Assembly: GCA_030527885.1 (NCBI GenBank)
Contig: JAUMZY010000011.1
Span: 1 to 54,058 of the forward strand
DNA from: Corynebacterium sp.
GTDB lineage: Bacteria; Actinomycetota; Actinomycetes; Mycobacteriales; Mycobacteriaceae
Reading direction: 5' to 3'
DNA length: 54,058 nt
A program made the position numbers and the translations under genes. Every line of letters starts with the position of its first letter. Position 1 is the stretch's first letter. Of the stretch, positions 16,178 through 23,882 are shown piece by piece. The notes below the pieces were generated by a model. It made no database searches and had not been told where the DNA came from. It was given only the letters and a program-made list of their open reading frames with translations.

Positions 16178-16225
16178 ACCAAACCCCCATCCATTTCTTG
16201 ATAACTAGCCGATCGGAACCTCATC

Positions 16226-16429
16226 ATGAGCTACCCAGTGCAACGACGTCACATCTACCGCAATACCACCCACAGGTGGGTTGGTGGTGTCTTCCAAGGA
16301 GTCGCCGATACCTACGGTTGGGATGCCAACCTGCTGCGCATCATCTTCATTGCCAGCAGCTTCTTCATTCCCGGTCCCCAATGGATTTCCTATGCCCTGG
16401 CCTGGTTCCTCATCCCGCCGCGCTACTAG
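16226..16429 (+). CDS. Minimal PspC-domain membrane protein
   Basis: The 67-residue protein is essentially one PspC domain: RWVGGVFQGVADTYGWDANL, then LLRIIFIASSFFIPGP and YALAWFLIPPRY. It shares the domain with its upstream neighbour but has no repeat region. The start ATG at 16226 follows GGAACC weakly. It probably works in the membrane with the longer PspC protein. Confidence 0.82.
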   Translation: MSYPVQRRHIYRNTTHRWVGGVFQGVADTYGWDANLLRIIFIASSFFIPGPQWISYALAWFLIPPRY

Positions 16430-16757
16430 TGTCAGTTTCGATCTCACACCGGGCTCAATACCTGCGACAAAGATAGCGTAAGGATGGTTCGGCGACACGA
16501 TGGTCTGGCGGCAAAGATAAAGCCTGCCACAAAGGCGGCGTTTCAAGGGGACTACTGTCCAAGTGGACAATCAATAATCAACGTCAGTGGGGCTTAAGCG
16601 GTGGTTTTAGTGCTGGGAGCCGTGTAGACAGCTTCAGTGCCCACGGTTAGCCCTCTTCTAAGCCTGGTACGTCCGGCCCTGGGGTGGCTTCGGTGCAGCG
16701 CCTCATGCCGGACGTATCAGAACGTGCGCAACCGCGCACACACCTTCAAGTGAAAAG
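16430..16757. ncRNA. Structured intergenic region, possible RNA element
   Basis: No coding frame is convincing. A strong hairpin has arms CTGGTACGTCCGGC (16664-16677) and GCCGGACGTATCAG (16707-16720), 14 bp with one G-U pair. An inner stem forms between TGGGGTG (16680-16686) and CGCCTCA (16699-16705). A perfect 6-bp hairpin GTGCGC/GCGCAC follows at 16724-16739. Further upstream are GCC-T-GCC with GGCGGC at 16522-16539, and the palindrome TGTCCAAGTGGACA at 16556-16569. The plus strand then meets a terminator with a T run. I could not match it to RNase P, tmRNA, SRP RNA or 6C RNA by eye. Confidence 0.35.
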
Positions 16758-16803
16758 AAAATCTGGTTCATTCTTGATCGACGATCAAATGAACCAGATT
16801 TTT
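16758..16803 (-). terminator. Bidirectional terminator after tRNA-Arg
   Basis: The 15-base arms AAAATCTGGTTCATT (16758-16772) and AATGAACCAGATTTT (16789-16803) are perfectly complementary, and an inner TTGATC/GATCAA stem extends the hairpin. Read on the minus strand it follows the tRNA and ends in TTTTCTTTTC. Read on the plus strand it ends in TTTTTAATAA, so it can also close transcripts from the pspC side. Confidence 0.8.
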
Positions 16804-16809
16804 AATAAG

Positions 16810-16882
16810 TGTCCCCGACAGGATTCGAACCTGCGACCTTTGGTACCGGAAACCAATGCTCTATCCACTGAGCTACGGAGAC
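16810..16882 (-). tRNA. tRNA-Arg (anticodon CCG)
   Basis: On the minus strand the 73-base RNA begins GTCTCCGTAGCTCAG and ends in GGTTCGAATCC, then TGTCGGGGACA. The acceptor stem pairs GTCTCCG with CGGGGAC with one T-G pair. The anticodon stem TTGGT/ACCAA encloses TTCCGGT, giving anticodon CCG, which reads Arg codon CGG. The T-loop TTCGAAT is canonical. CCA is not encoded. Confidence 0.93.
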
Positions 16883-16923
16883 CTATGCGCTGCTGAAACA
16901 ACAACGCTTTGCAAGTTTAGCAC

Positions 16924-16955
16924 TTCGTGGCCCAGAAATGAATTTGGGCCACGAA
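16924..16955 (-). terminator. Hairpin after the secreted hydrolase gene
   Basis: Perfect 11-bp arms TTCGTGGCCCA (16924-16934) and TGGGCCACGAA (16945-16955) lie eight bases past the stop of the hydrolase gene on the minus strand. No T run follows on that strand, so it may be a Rho-assisted or partial terminator. Confidence 0.55.
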
Positions 16956-16962
16956 CAGGACA

Positions 16963-18546
16963 TTACCCGAAATATCCCGGTACTTCACCAGCAGTTGCTT
17001 TACCAGTATGCAGGTAATCCAACACCATCTTATCTACGGCCTTATTGCCATAACCGAAATGGCCGTGACCTGGACCGTTGACAGTGACCAACGTGGATTG
17101 CATGGCGGATTGCATGTTGCCAAAATTCCCATATGGAGTTTGTGGATCCTGCTTGCCCTGAATTTGCAGCGGCTTCACCTTCAACTTGGAGCCATCAAAC
17201 GCCACCCCTGGCGTGATACGTTTGGTGCCCTGGCACGCGAACCCAGAACTGAACAGCAATTGCCCAGAGGAGAACGGATCTTTAATCACCAGCGTGTTCC
17301 ACAATGCCCGGGGCATCTCATTAGCGCGCGGTACGGTCACCGATTCGTTGCACATGATGAGGCGCTGCATTTGCTTGCTAACGATGGCAGCATGGATCTC
17401 TGATTCCGATGCTTCCAGCGCACCCATGTCCTGCAAGTCCTGTTCCATGACTTTCGGGTCGTTAATGCCGCGGGCGATGGTATCCCACTTATAGGGCATC
17501 GGCAGGAAGGACTGGGTGTACAGCATCAACAGGGAGTTTTGCTGCGTCTTGCCGCCCGCGCCCAGCTGGGTGCCAAAGTTTTCTGCCTGGGCATGCCCTG
17601 GCTCCACCGCATTCATCACATCCGCGCCTGCTTGGCCCGCCCCGGAGCTGCCGGCCAGCAAATCCTGTGGCGTTGCTTTCGGTGGTGCTATGGATGGGGT
17701 CACCCCTGATTCCGCCTTAACCGTGGCCGCCCACTTGCGGTACACCGCATACGGGGTGGTGCCGGCATGGTACTTGGCGTCATTCAGCGCCACGTAGGCG
17801 AAGAATTCGTGCAACGCATCCCGGTAACCGGGTTCTTGCCGCGCCAGGATCTCCGACCACTGCAGGTTGGTGTCGATGCCGGAGTCCAGCACTAGCTTGT
17901 CCACCCGATTTGGGAACAGCGTTGCGTAGCTGGAACCCAGAATCGTGCCGTAGGACAGGCCGTAAATGTTGATGGTTTCTCGCTTGAGGGCTTTGCGCAC
18001 TTCCTCCCAGTCCCGGGCGGTGTTTTCCGTGGTGATCTGATCAGCGTAACCAGGCTGCTTCGCGTCACAGTTCCGCCGCAGCTGATCCCCGGTGCCGAGG
18101 AACTCTTCCACTAGGTTGACGTTGGGAGCGGTGGGGCAGTCCAGGGGAGTGGAGCCAACCAAACCGCGGGGTTGTACACCAATGACCTCAAATTGGTTGA
18201 AGAATTCTGCGGGAAGTTTACTGAACTTGGTTTGGCCCAGCCACTCGTACACGCTGCCGCTCGGGCCACCCGGGTTGGTGAATACTGCGGGGGCACCCGT
18301 ATTTGGAACCTGAATGAAGCCCACGGTGATTTTCTTGCCGCCGGGGTTAGCGTAGTTCTCTGGCACCTCAATGTGGCCGCAGCGCACATTAGGGCGATTA
18401 ATTTTATCGTTGGGGCATTTTTCCCAGGTGATCGCCGGGGCCGCTTGGGCGGTGGCGATCGGTATTGTCGCCATAGATAACAACGCTGTGGCGGTGACGG
18501 CACCTATGCTGACAACCTGCCGTAATGTGTGGTTGAAAGTTTTCAT
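16963..18546 (-). CDS. Secreted alpha/beta hydrolase, tripeptidyl aminopeptidase (TAP) type
   Basis: The 527-residue protein has a Sec signal peptide (basic MKTFNHTLR, a hydrophobic core, then AQAAP as a probable cleavage site near residue 36). The mature part has the TAP/prolyl-peptidase hydrolase layout: the TNPGGPSGS oxyanion-hole region, the nucleophile elbow GLSYG (Ser near residue 197), the acid in QGKQDPQTPY and the His in GPGHGHFG. C-terminal features match the TAP C-terminal domain. Such enzymes hydrolyse short peptides or esters outside the cell. It stands alone between two terminators. An imperfect inverted repeat, CTAGTAATTG (18563-18572) with CAATTAACTAG (18585-18595), lies just upstream of the start. 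Confidence 0.88.
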   Translation of the reverse strand: MKTFNHTLRQVVSIGAVTATALLSMATIPIATAQAAPAITWEKCPNDKINRPNVRCGHIEVPENYANPGGKKITVGFIQVPNTGAPAVFTNPGGPSGSVYEWLGQTKFSKLPAEFFNQFEVIGVQPRGLVGSTPLDCPTAPNVNLVEEFLGTGDQLRRNCDAKQPGYADQITTENTARDWEEVRKALKRETINIYGLSYGTILGSSYATLFPNRVDKLVLDSGIDTNLQWSEILARQEPGYRDALHEFFAYVALNDAKYHAGTTPYAVYRKWAATVKAESGVTPSIAPPKATPQDLLAGSSGAGQAGADVMNAVEPGHAQAENFGTQLGAGGKTQQNSLLMLYTQSFLPMPYKWDTIARGINDPKVMEQDLQDMGALEASESEIHAAIVSKQMQRLIMCNESVTVPRANEMPRALWNTLVIKDPFSSGQLLFSSGFACQGTKRITPGVAFDGSKLKVKPLQIQGKQDPQTPYGNFGNMQSAMQSTLVTVNGPGHGHFGYGNKAVDKMVLDYLHTGKATAGEVPGYFG

Positions 18547-18562
18547 CGGATTGATTGCGCTC

Positions 18563-18595
18563 CTAGTAATTGGTAATCAAATATCAATTAACTAG
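18563..18595 (-). promoter_or_regulatory. Inverted repeat upstream of the secreted hydrolase
   Basis: CTAGTAATTG (18563-18572) and CAATTAACTAG (18585-18595) are complementary apart from one extra T. The element lies 17-49 bases upstream of the hydrolase ATG, in the position of a promoter operator. The regulator is unknown. Confidence 0.4.
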
Positions 18596-18625
18596 GTTAG
18601 TGGAACAGCTCTAGAAGAAAGAAGG

Positions 18626-18660
18626 ATCTCCTTATAAGGGGGTAGCCACTATAAGGAGAT
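18626..18660 (-). terminator. Terminator of the lut operon
   Basis: Perfect 11-bp arms ATCTCCTTATA (18626-18636) and TATAAGGAGAT (18650-18660) follow the lutC stop on the minus strand. The downstream sequence read on that strand is CCTTCTTTCTTC, rich in T. Confidence 0.7.
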
Positions 18661-18673
18661 GCTTAATGTTTGA

Positions 18674-19306
18674 TTAGTCCACAATCAAACAGATGAGTGT
18701 GCGTGGACCGTGTACACCCTCCACGCGGTTCAGTTCAATATCAGAGGTGGCAGACGGCCCAGAAATCATGGTGATGGGTTTTTCATGCCCCAATCGTCCG
18801 ATCATTTCAGGGACCCCATAAACCACATTTTCTAACTGCACAATCACAATGTGACAATCGGGGACCAAGGTCAGAGCCCGCCGTCCACAGAGGGGGTTGG
18901 ACTCTAGGCAAATGGTGCCGGTTTGGGCGGAAGACACATGCGAATCGGTGACCACAGCGTCGACGTCGTTAAGCAAGCGGGGATCTGTGCTGCGGTCGTC
19001 GGGGGACGCGGTGCCGTCGAAAAGTGCAAACAGTTCAGAGTCTAAACCTTCGGCGTAGCGGATTTCCTTAGCTTTGCGCTCGGCGAGCACTTCGGCGATG
19101 GTTACTGGCAGCTTATCGACGCTGGTCTCATGCACAATTGCCTTGTAATCAATGAGCCGGTCAATGAGGATTTCTTTGAGTTGTGCTTGAGAATATTTGG
19201 CTGTTTCATTACGGTGATAGGTGCGGACAATCTCTACATCCTCAGGCATGTTGGATAGTTGCTGCGCGTGATGAATCCGCGTCAGCATTTCTGTCTTGGC
19301 ATCCAT
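18674..19306 (-). CDS. lutC: Lactate utilization protein C (LUD domain)
   Basis: The 210-residue protein is a LUD-domain member. Recognisable stretches are VDAVVTDSHVSSAQTGTICL, ALTLVPDCHIVIV and the C-terminal ISGPSATSDIELNRVEGVHG, which is characteristic of LutC/YkgG. With LutA and LutB it oxidises L-lactate to pyruvate. Its ATG overlaps the TAA of lutB (TAATG), so translation is coupled. It is the last gene of the operon, followed by the terminator at 18626-18660. Confidence 0.92.
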   Translation of the reverse strand: MDAKTEMLTRIHHAQQLSNMPEDVEIVRTYHRNETAKYSQAQLKEILIDRLIDYKAIVHETSVDKLPVTIAEVLAERKAKEIRYAEGLDSELFALFDGTASPDDRSTDPRLLNDVDAVVTDSHVSSAQTGTICLESNPLCGRRALTLVPDCHIVIVQLENVVYGVPEMIGRLGHEKPITMISGPSATSDIELNRVEGVHGPRTLICLIVD

Positions 19307-20844
19307 TAGTCTTCTTCCTTCCCAACATTATTAGTCGGCAGACCTTCGGCACGAGCCTCCGCCAACAATGCTGCTGCCTCATTGGAATCAAACCACTGGC
19401 GGAAAGACTTCTTTGGCGGCACCGACGTGTCTCGCACATCCGTCCACCCCGCCAAGAAGCTCGGCAGGTGCGTGATCTTGCCCTTGGTGCCACCTAAGAG
19501 ACGCCCCATGAACACCAGGTGCGCGGCGGAATTCCACAGGCGCGGATTCGACCACATCAACTGCATGCTGGCCAATAGTGCACCCTCCACCATGGGTTTG
19601 TGCTCTTTGACCTTCTTATGCCGCAATTCCAACAGCGCATCTGTGATGGGAATCTTCACCGGGCACACTTCATTGCAACGGCCGCACAGCGACGACGCAT
19701 AAGGCAGATAACCATTCGGGTCATGCGCATCATTGATACCAGTCAGCTGTGGAGTCAAAATAGCGCCGATAGGACCCGGATAGGTGGAACCATAAGCATG
19801 CCCACCCGCACGCTCATACACCGGACACACGTTTAAGCAGGCGGAACACCGAATGCACTTCAATGCTTCCCTGCCTATCTCATCTGCCATCGCGGCGGTG
19901 CGGCCGTTATCCACCAACACAATGTGGAAGTTCTGTGGGCCGTCGCCTTCCGTTACACCAGACCACAAGGAGGTGTACGGATTCATACGCTCACCAGTAG
20001 AGGAACGGGGGAGCAGCTGCAAGAACACCTCATAATCCTGGAAGGTGGGCAGGATCTTTTCAATGCCCATCACGCTGATCAGGGTTTCTGGCAGGGTCAG
20101 ACACATGCGGCCATTGCCCTCAGATTCCACGATGGTGACGTGACCGGTTTCGGCAATGCCGAAGTTCGCCCCTGAGATAGCAACCTTGGCTTCCATGAAT
20201 TGCTGCCGCAGGTACAAGCGGGCAGCCTCAGCCAATTCAGCAGGTTCAGAAGAAATGGATTCATCCAGATGCGGCATCTTATTGAGGAAAATGCTGCGGA
20301 TTTCTGCTCGGTTGCGGTGAATAGCCGGCACTAGAATGTGCGAAGGCTTATCTTCACCCAACTGCACAATCAATTCGGCCAGGTCGGTTTCCTGGGCAAA
20401 GATGCCAGCTTCCTCCAATTGCTCATTCAGAGCAATCTCTTGGGTAGCCATGGACTTAATCTTGACTACTTTTTTCTCCCCGGTGGCCTGTACCAGTTCA
20501 GTAACAATGCGGCCGGCCTCTTCGGCGTCTCGCGCCCAGTGCACATGCCCACCACGGGCAGTAACAGCAGCCTCAAACTTTTCCAACAGCTCCGGTAGGT
20601 GCGCCATGACGTACCGCTTGGTGGTAGAGCCAGCCTCACGTAAATCCTCCCAATCGTCAATCTCATCAATGACGTTTTGGCGCTTGGTGCGGATTGTCGT
20701 GGTGGCTTTGGTGAGGTTACGGCGTTGGGTGACGTTATTGAGTTCGTAATGTGCGTTATGCGGGAAAGAATCGGTGCCCCGCAAGTTGGAAATCTCTGAT
20801 GCCCGCGGCGGCATTGTGGGGTTGCCAAGCATGATGGTGGTCAT
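19306..20844 (-). CDS. lutB: Lactate utilization iron-sulfur protein B
   Basis: The 512-residue protein has an N-terminal LUD domain (about residues 60-290, including the ANFGIAETGHVTIVESEGN stretch) and a ferredoxin-like region with two [4Fe-4S] motifs: CIRCSACLNVCPVY and CGRCNEVCPVKIP. The C-terminal part is the LutB-type extension. It passes electrons during L-lactate oxidation to pyruvate. ATG 20844 is chosen because AAGGAGG precedes it and the ATGA overlaps the lutA stop; an in-frame start at 20886 would lie well inside lutA. Confidence 0.94.
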   Translation of the reverse strand: MTTIMLGNPTMPPRASEISNLRGTDSFPHNAHYELNNVTQRRNLTKATTTIRTKRQNVIDEIDDWEDLREAGSTTKRYVMAHLPELLEKFEAAVTARGGHVHWARDAEEAGRIVTELVQATGEKKVVKIKSMATQEIALNEQLEEAGIFAQETDLAELIVQLGEDKPSHILVPAIHRNRAEIRSIFLNKMPHLDESISSEPAELAEAARLYLRQQFMEAKVAISGANFGIAETGHVTIVESEGNGRMCLTLPETLISVMGIEKILPTFQDYEVFLQLLPRSSTGERMNPYTSLWSGVTEGDGPQNFHIVLVDNGRTAAMADEIGREALKCIRCSACLNVCPVYERAGGHAYGSTYPGPIGAILTPQLTGINDAHDPNGYLPYASSLCGRCNEVCPVKIPITDALLELRHKKVKEHKPMVEGALLASMQLMWSNPRLWNSAAHLVFMGRLLGGTKGKITHLPSFLAGWTDVRDTSVPPKKSFRQWFDSNEAAALLAEARAEGLPTNNVGKEED

Positions 20845-21626
20845 AGCATTGCCTCCTTGCTGTAAGCAGCTGAGCTGGGAGTCCAAGGATGAGCTTTGGT
20901 AGATGCCAAAATTTCCGCCAAATGAATAGCCCGCACACCTACATGTTGGCGGGACAGCGAACCAGCGATATTCATGAGGCAGGACGAATCACCACCAGTG
21001 ACGTATTCCGTGCCAGTGGATTCAATATTGCGGCACTTATCCGACACCATGGCGGCGGACGTTTCAGCATTCTTCAGTGAGAAGGTACCACCGAAGCCAC
21101 AACATTCTTCCTTATTGGGTAGGTCAAGCAGTTCGATGCCTTCGACATTACGTAACAGTCGGTACGGGCGATCCCCGAGTTTAATAAACCGCAAGCCATG
21201 GCAGGAAGGGTGATAGGTAACTTTGTGCGGGAAATACGCGCCCACGTTTTCTACGCACGCAACGTCAATGAGGAATTCTGGCAAGTCCAGGGTTTTCTTG
21301 GCTGCAATGGTGGCACCGTCGACGAGTGCGGGTGTGCCATAGCGTGATGCGACATGCACGTGTTGCTCGCGGACAGCGCCGACGCATGACCCAGAGGGTG
21401 CAACAACGTAATCAATGCTGGGGTCTGAGAAAGCATCAACATAGCTTTTAATCTGGCCGATGGCTTCTTTTTGATAGCCCGTGTTCACATGCATCTGGCC
21501 GCAGCAGGTTTGTTGTTTCGGATACACCACGTCATGGCCCAGCCGGGCAAGCAGCAGTGCAGTGGCTTTAGAGGCATCGGGGAACATGGCATCGCCGATG
21601 CAGGTAGAAAAGAGCGCAACTTTCAT
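20841..21626 (-). CDS. lutA: Lactate utilization iron-sulfur protein A
   Basis: The 261-residue protein has the two CCG domains typical of LutA/GlpC-like subunits: QTCCGQMHVNTGY in the first half and EECCGFGGTFSLKN in the second. These cysteine-rich motifs bind iron-sulfur clusters. The start ATG at 21626 follows AGGAGC. The gene opens the lutABC operon, and its end overlaps lutB by four bases. lldP, encoding a lactate permease, lies upstream on the same strand beyond a terminator, so uptake and oxidation are adjacent but separately transcribed. Confidence 0.93.
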   Translation of the reverse strand: MKVALFSTCIGDAMFPDASKATALLLARLGHDVVYPKQQTCCGQMHVNTGYQKEAIGQIKSYVDAFSDPSIDYVVAPSGSCVGAVREQHVHVASRYGTPALVDGATIAAKKTLDLPEFLIDVACVENVGAYFPHKVTYHPSCHGLRFIKLGDRPYRLLRNVEGIELLDLPNKEECCGFGGTFSLKNAETSAAMVSDKCRNIESTGTEYVTGGDSSCLMNIAGSLSRQHVGVRAIHLAEILASTKAHPWTPSSAAYSKEAML

Positions 21627-21734
21627 CAGATGAAGCTCCTGTTGTGCGTTAAAGTTGTGAGTCAGTATTCGACATATATGGTTTTGCTAGCTTGTCGACG
21701 AGCCCACCCGTAGCTAACCAAGTAAAACCAAACA

Positions 21735-21749
21735 GTGATGAAGCATCAC
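21735..21749. promoter_or_regulatory. Perfect 6-3-6 inverted repeat upstream of lutA
   Basis: GTGATG (21735-21740) and CATCAC (21744-21749) flank AAG. The position, about 110 bases upstream of the lutA start, and the symmetry fit a dimeric repressor or activator such as a GntR-type lactate regulator. No such regulator is encoded in this window. Confidence 0.45.
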
Positions 21750-21903
21750 ATGCCAAACTTGGTCTCTAATTTACCCCCATAGACTCCAGAAATCTGCATA
21801 TCTAGCTGCATTGATATTAAAAACATTAATGTTGCGAAAATCATCCACCCCCTTCATGTGGGATTATGCCTAGTTTTCCCCACGATCCCGGCGCGTGAAG
21901 CGC

Positions 21904-21950
21904 AAAAAAACCAACCACAGCCCCACCCATTCGGGGGAAACTGTGGTTGG
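21904..21950 (-). terminator. Rho-independent terminator of the lactate permease gene
   Basis: Perfect 10-bp arms CCAACCACAG (21911-21920) and CTGTGGTTGG (21941-21950) follow the lldP stop on the minus strand and run directly into seven T residues (A run 21904-21910 on the plus strand). Confidence 0.9.
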
Positions 21951-21976
21951 GTGAACCAACCACTTAGGGTCTTACT

Positions 21977-23656
21977 TTAGTGAGCAGGCACGATCGGCGC
22001 CATGAAGGACAGCACGTTCGTTTGCAAGTAAATCAAACAGCATACCACGATCAGGAAGCCGAAGGACCAACCCACGACCGCCTTGAAGATATCCGACTCT
22101 TTGCCTTCCATCTCCACCGCCGTAGCGGCAATCGCCAGCGACTGCGGCGAAATCATCTTGCCCACCACACCACCAGTGGTATTGGCGGCCAGCATCAAAT
22201 CGGGGTTCAAACCAGCGTTTTCTGCGGCAGTGACCTGCATCTTACTGAACAACGCATTGGCGGAAGTATCGGAACCAGTAACTGCCGTTCCAACCCAGCC
22301 CAATGTTGGAGCCAAGAAAGCGTAGATTGCACCCAACGACGCCACATATTGGCCAATGGCAATGGTCTGGCCAGAATCATTCATGACGTAAGCCAAGCCC
22401 AACACTAGCACGATGGTCAGTGCAGACCACCGCATTCGGTGTGCCGTGCCGGTGAATTCCTTCCACACGGCCGATGCATTCAAGGGGTATTTGTCGTTCT
22501 CCGAGTAAATGGCGTAAACCACAGCCACGATTAGGCCAGAAATCAGTAGCAGAGTGCCGGGGTTGTGGATGATCGCAATGGAATACGAACCCGAAGACTT
22601 ATTGGGATTACCGCTGGTGGTGAGCAGGTATTGGTTGAGCAACGGCCACGGAATGGTGATCTTGATGGACTTTAAGAACGTTGCGATTGGGCCAAGGTTG
22701 GCAACACCAAAGATGACGGTGACGATGGCGTAAGGCAACAGCGCCATCCACACGCGTCGGGCTGGTAGTTCTTCCGAGATAGCGGCGGGTGGTAGGTTCA
22801 TCCGCTTGCGCATTTCATCGATGCCTTGGGGCTTCCAGAATCGCAGGAAGACGAAGGCGACACCTAGGGACACGATGCAGGCGATCACATCGGTGAGCTG
22901 GTATGCAAAGTAGTTTGACGTAGCCCATTGGGCGATACCGAAGCTGATGCCGATGACGAAAGCGGGGATCCAGGCTTCTTTCACACCGCGCCATCCGTCG
23001 AGAATGAACAGCAGAATGGTGGGTACGAACAGTGCAATCAGTGGTGCTTGGTGGCCGACGATGGCGGCAATGTTGTGGGTTTGCTCTGCGGTGCGGCCGC
23101 CGACTTCACCAGCGGTGGTGATGGGGATGGCCACGGCGCCGAAGGCCACGGGGGCTGTGTTAGCCAGCAGCACAACGGTGGCGGCACGCAGCGGTTTCAC
23201 TCCGAGGGCCAGGATCATAGTGGCGGTGATGGCGACCGGTGCGCCAAAGCCGGCCAGGGCTTCCAGGAGACCACCGAAGCAGAAGGCGATCAAAATGGCT
23301 TGGATGCGCACATCGCCGTTACCTAGTTTGTCAAAGGTACGGCGGAGGTCTTCGAAGCGGCCGGCAGCAACGGTGACTTCATAGAACCAAATCGCCATCA
23401 CGATGACCCACACGATGGGGATGAAGCCGAAGGCGCCACCGCGCAGTGCCGACATGAGCGACAGTCCGATGGGCATATGGAAGCCTAGGACTGCTACCAG
23501 TATTGCTGCTAGGAGTGCTGCTGCCGCAGAGACGTGGGCTCGGGCTTTCACCCCGATGAGCATGATGAAAAAGGTTAAGAGGGGGATACAGGCGACAAGC
23601 GCGGATAATCCGAGGCTACCGCCCACGGAATCAGTTACTGGTTGGAAGGTTTCCAC
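21977..23656 (-). CDS. lldP: L-lactate permease
   Basis: The 559-residue polytopic protein belongs to the LctP family. Features include WVIVMAIWFYEVTVAAGRFE, the GGLLEALAGFGAPVAITA segment characteristic of lactate permeases, VGTAVTGSDTSANALF and the C-terminal NTTGGVVGKMISPQSLAIA region. About 13 membrane helices are visible. It should take up lactate with protons. The start is GTG at 23656 with AAGGAG six bases upstream. It lies immediately upstream of lutABC on the same strand, with its own terminator between. Confidence 0.93.
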   Translation of the reverse strand: METFQPVTDSVGGSLGLSALVACIPLLTFFIMLIGVKARAHVSAAAALLAAILVAVLGFHMPIGLSLMSALRGGAFGFIPIVWVIVMAIWFYEVTVAAGRFEDLRRTFDKLGNGDVRIQAILIAFCFGGLLEALAGFGAPVAITATMILALGVKPLRAATVVLLANTAPVAFGAVAIPITTAGEVGGRTAEQTHNIAAIVGHQAPLIALFVPTILLFILDGWRGVKEAWIPAFVIGISFGIAQWATSNYFAYQLTDVIACIVSLGVAFVFLRFWKPQGIDEMRKRMNLPPAAISEELPARRVWMALLPYAIVTVIFGVANLGPIATFLKSIKITIPWPLLNQYLLTTSGNPNKSSGSYSIAIIHNPGTLLLISGLIVAVVYAIYSENDKYPLNASAVWKEFTGTAHRMRWSALTIVLVLGLAYVMNDSGQTIAIGQYVASLGAIYAFLAPTLGWVGTAVTGSDTSANALFSKMQVTAAENAGLNPDLMLAANTTGGVVGKMISPQSLAIAATAVEMEGKESDIFKAVVGWSFGFLIVVCCLIYLQTNVLSFMAPIVPAH

Positions 23657-23723
23657 CGCAACTCCTTAAAAACTTATTTTCGTGACGTATATGTGTGAGA
23701 TACTAGTGTCGTAACCGGCGATT

Positions 23724-23748
23724 AATTTAGACCTCATTGATCTAAATT
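23724..23748. promoter_or_regulatory. 8-bp inverted repeat upstream of lldP
   Basis: AATTTAGA (23724-23731) and TCTAAATT (23741-23748) are perfect complements nine bases apart, about 70-90 bases upstream of the lldP start. A TTTTTG run follows on the plus strand. It could be an operator for lldP or a terminator-like structure. Confidence 0.4.
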
Positions 23749-23868
23749 TTTGTCGTGATCATCGCTTTATGGTCGAAAAGTAGCTTAATTCACATTACGG
23801 GTTCGGTATGAAAAAGTGCAAGCATAGTGATAGGTAGCTACATATTATTTTCTGCCATTTCCATCGGT

Positions 23869-23874
23869 TACACT
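23869..23874 (+). promoter_or_regulatory. argS -10 element, probable leaderless transcript
   Basis: TACACT fits the corynebacterial -10 pattern TANANT and ends eight bases before the argS ATG at 23883. No Shine-Dalgarno sequence lies between them. This predicts transcription starting at or within a base or two of the ATG. No strong -35 is visible. Confidence 0.5.
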
Positions 23875-23882
23875 GTTGCGTT

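Larger units (their letters stand above)
21627..21976. promoter_or_regulatory. lut promoter region with candidate operators
   Basis: The 350-base gap contains no gene. From the lutA side it holds a near-palindrome GCTTGTCGACGAGC (21690-21703), a TGGTTTTACTT-like site on the minus strand near 21721-21732 (one mismatch to the corynebacterial LldR consensus TNGTNNNACNA as I recall it) and the perfect repeat GTGATG-AAG-CATCAC (21735-21749). The distal part holds the lldP terminator. Confidence 0.5.

Noticed and set aside
16430-16757. RNase P, tmRNA or SRP RNA gene
   Set aside because: The conserved cores of these RNAs were looked for on both strands and not found.
16684-16896. 70-codon open frame across the tRNA-Arg gene
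   Set aside because: It spans the tRNA and terminator hairpin and cannot be a real protein gene.
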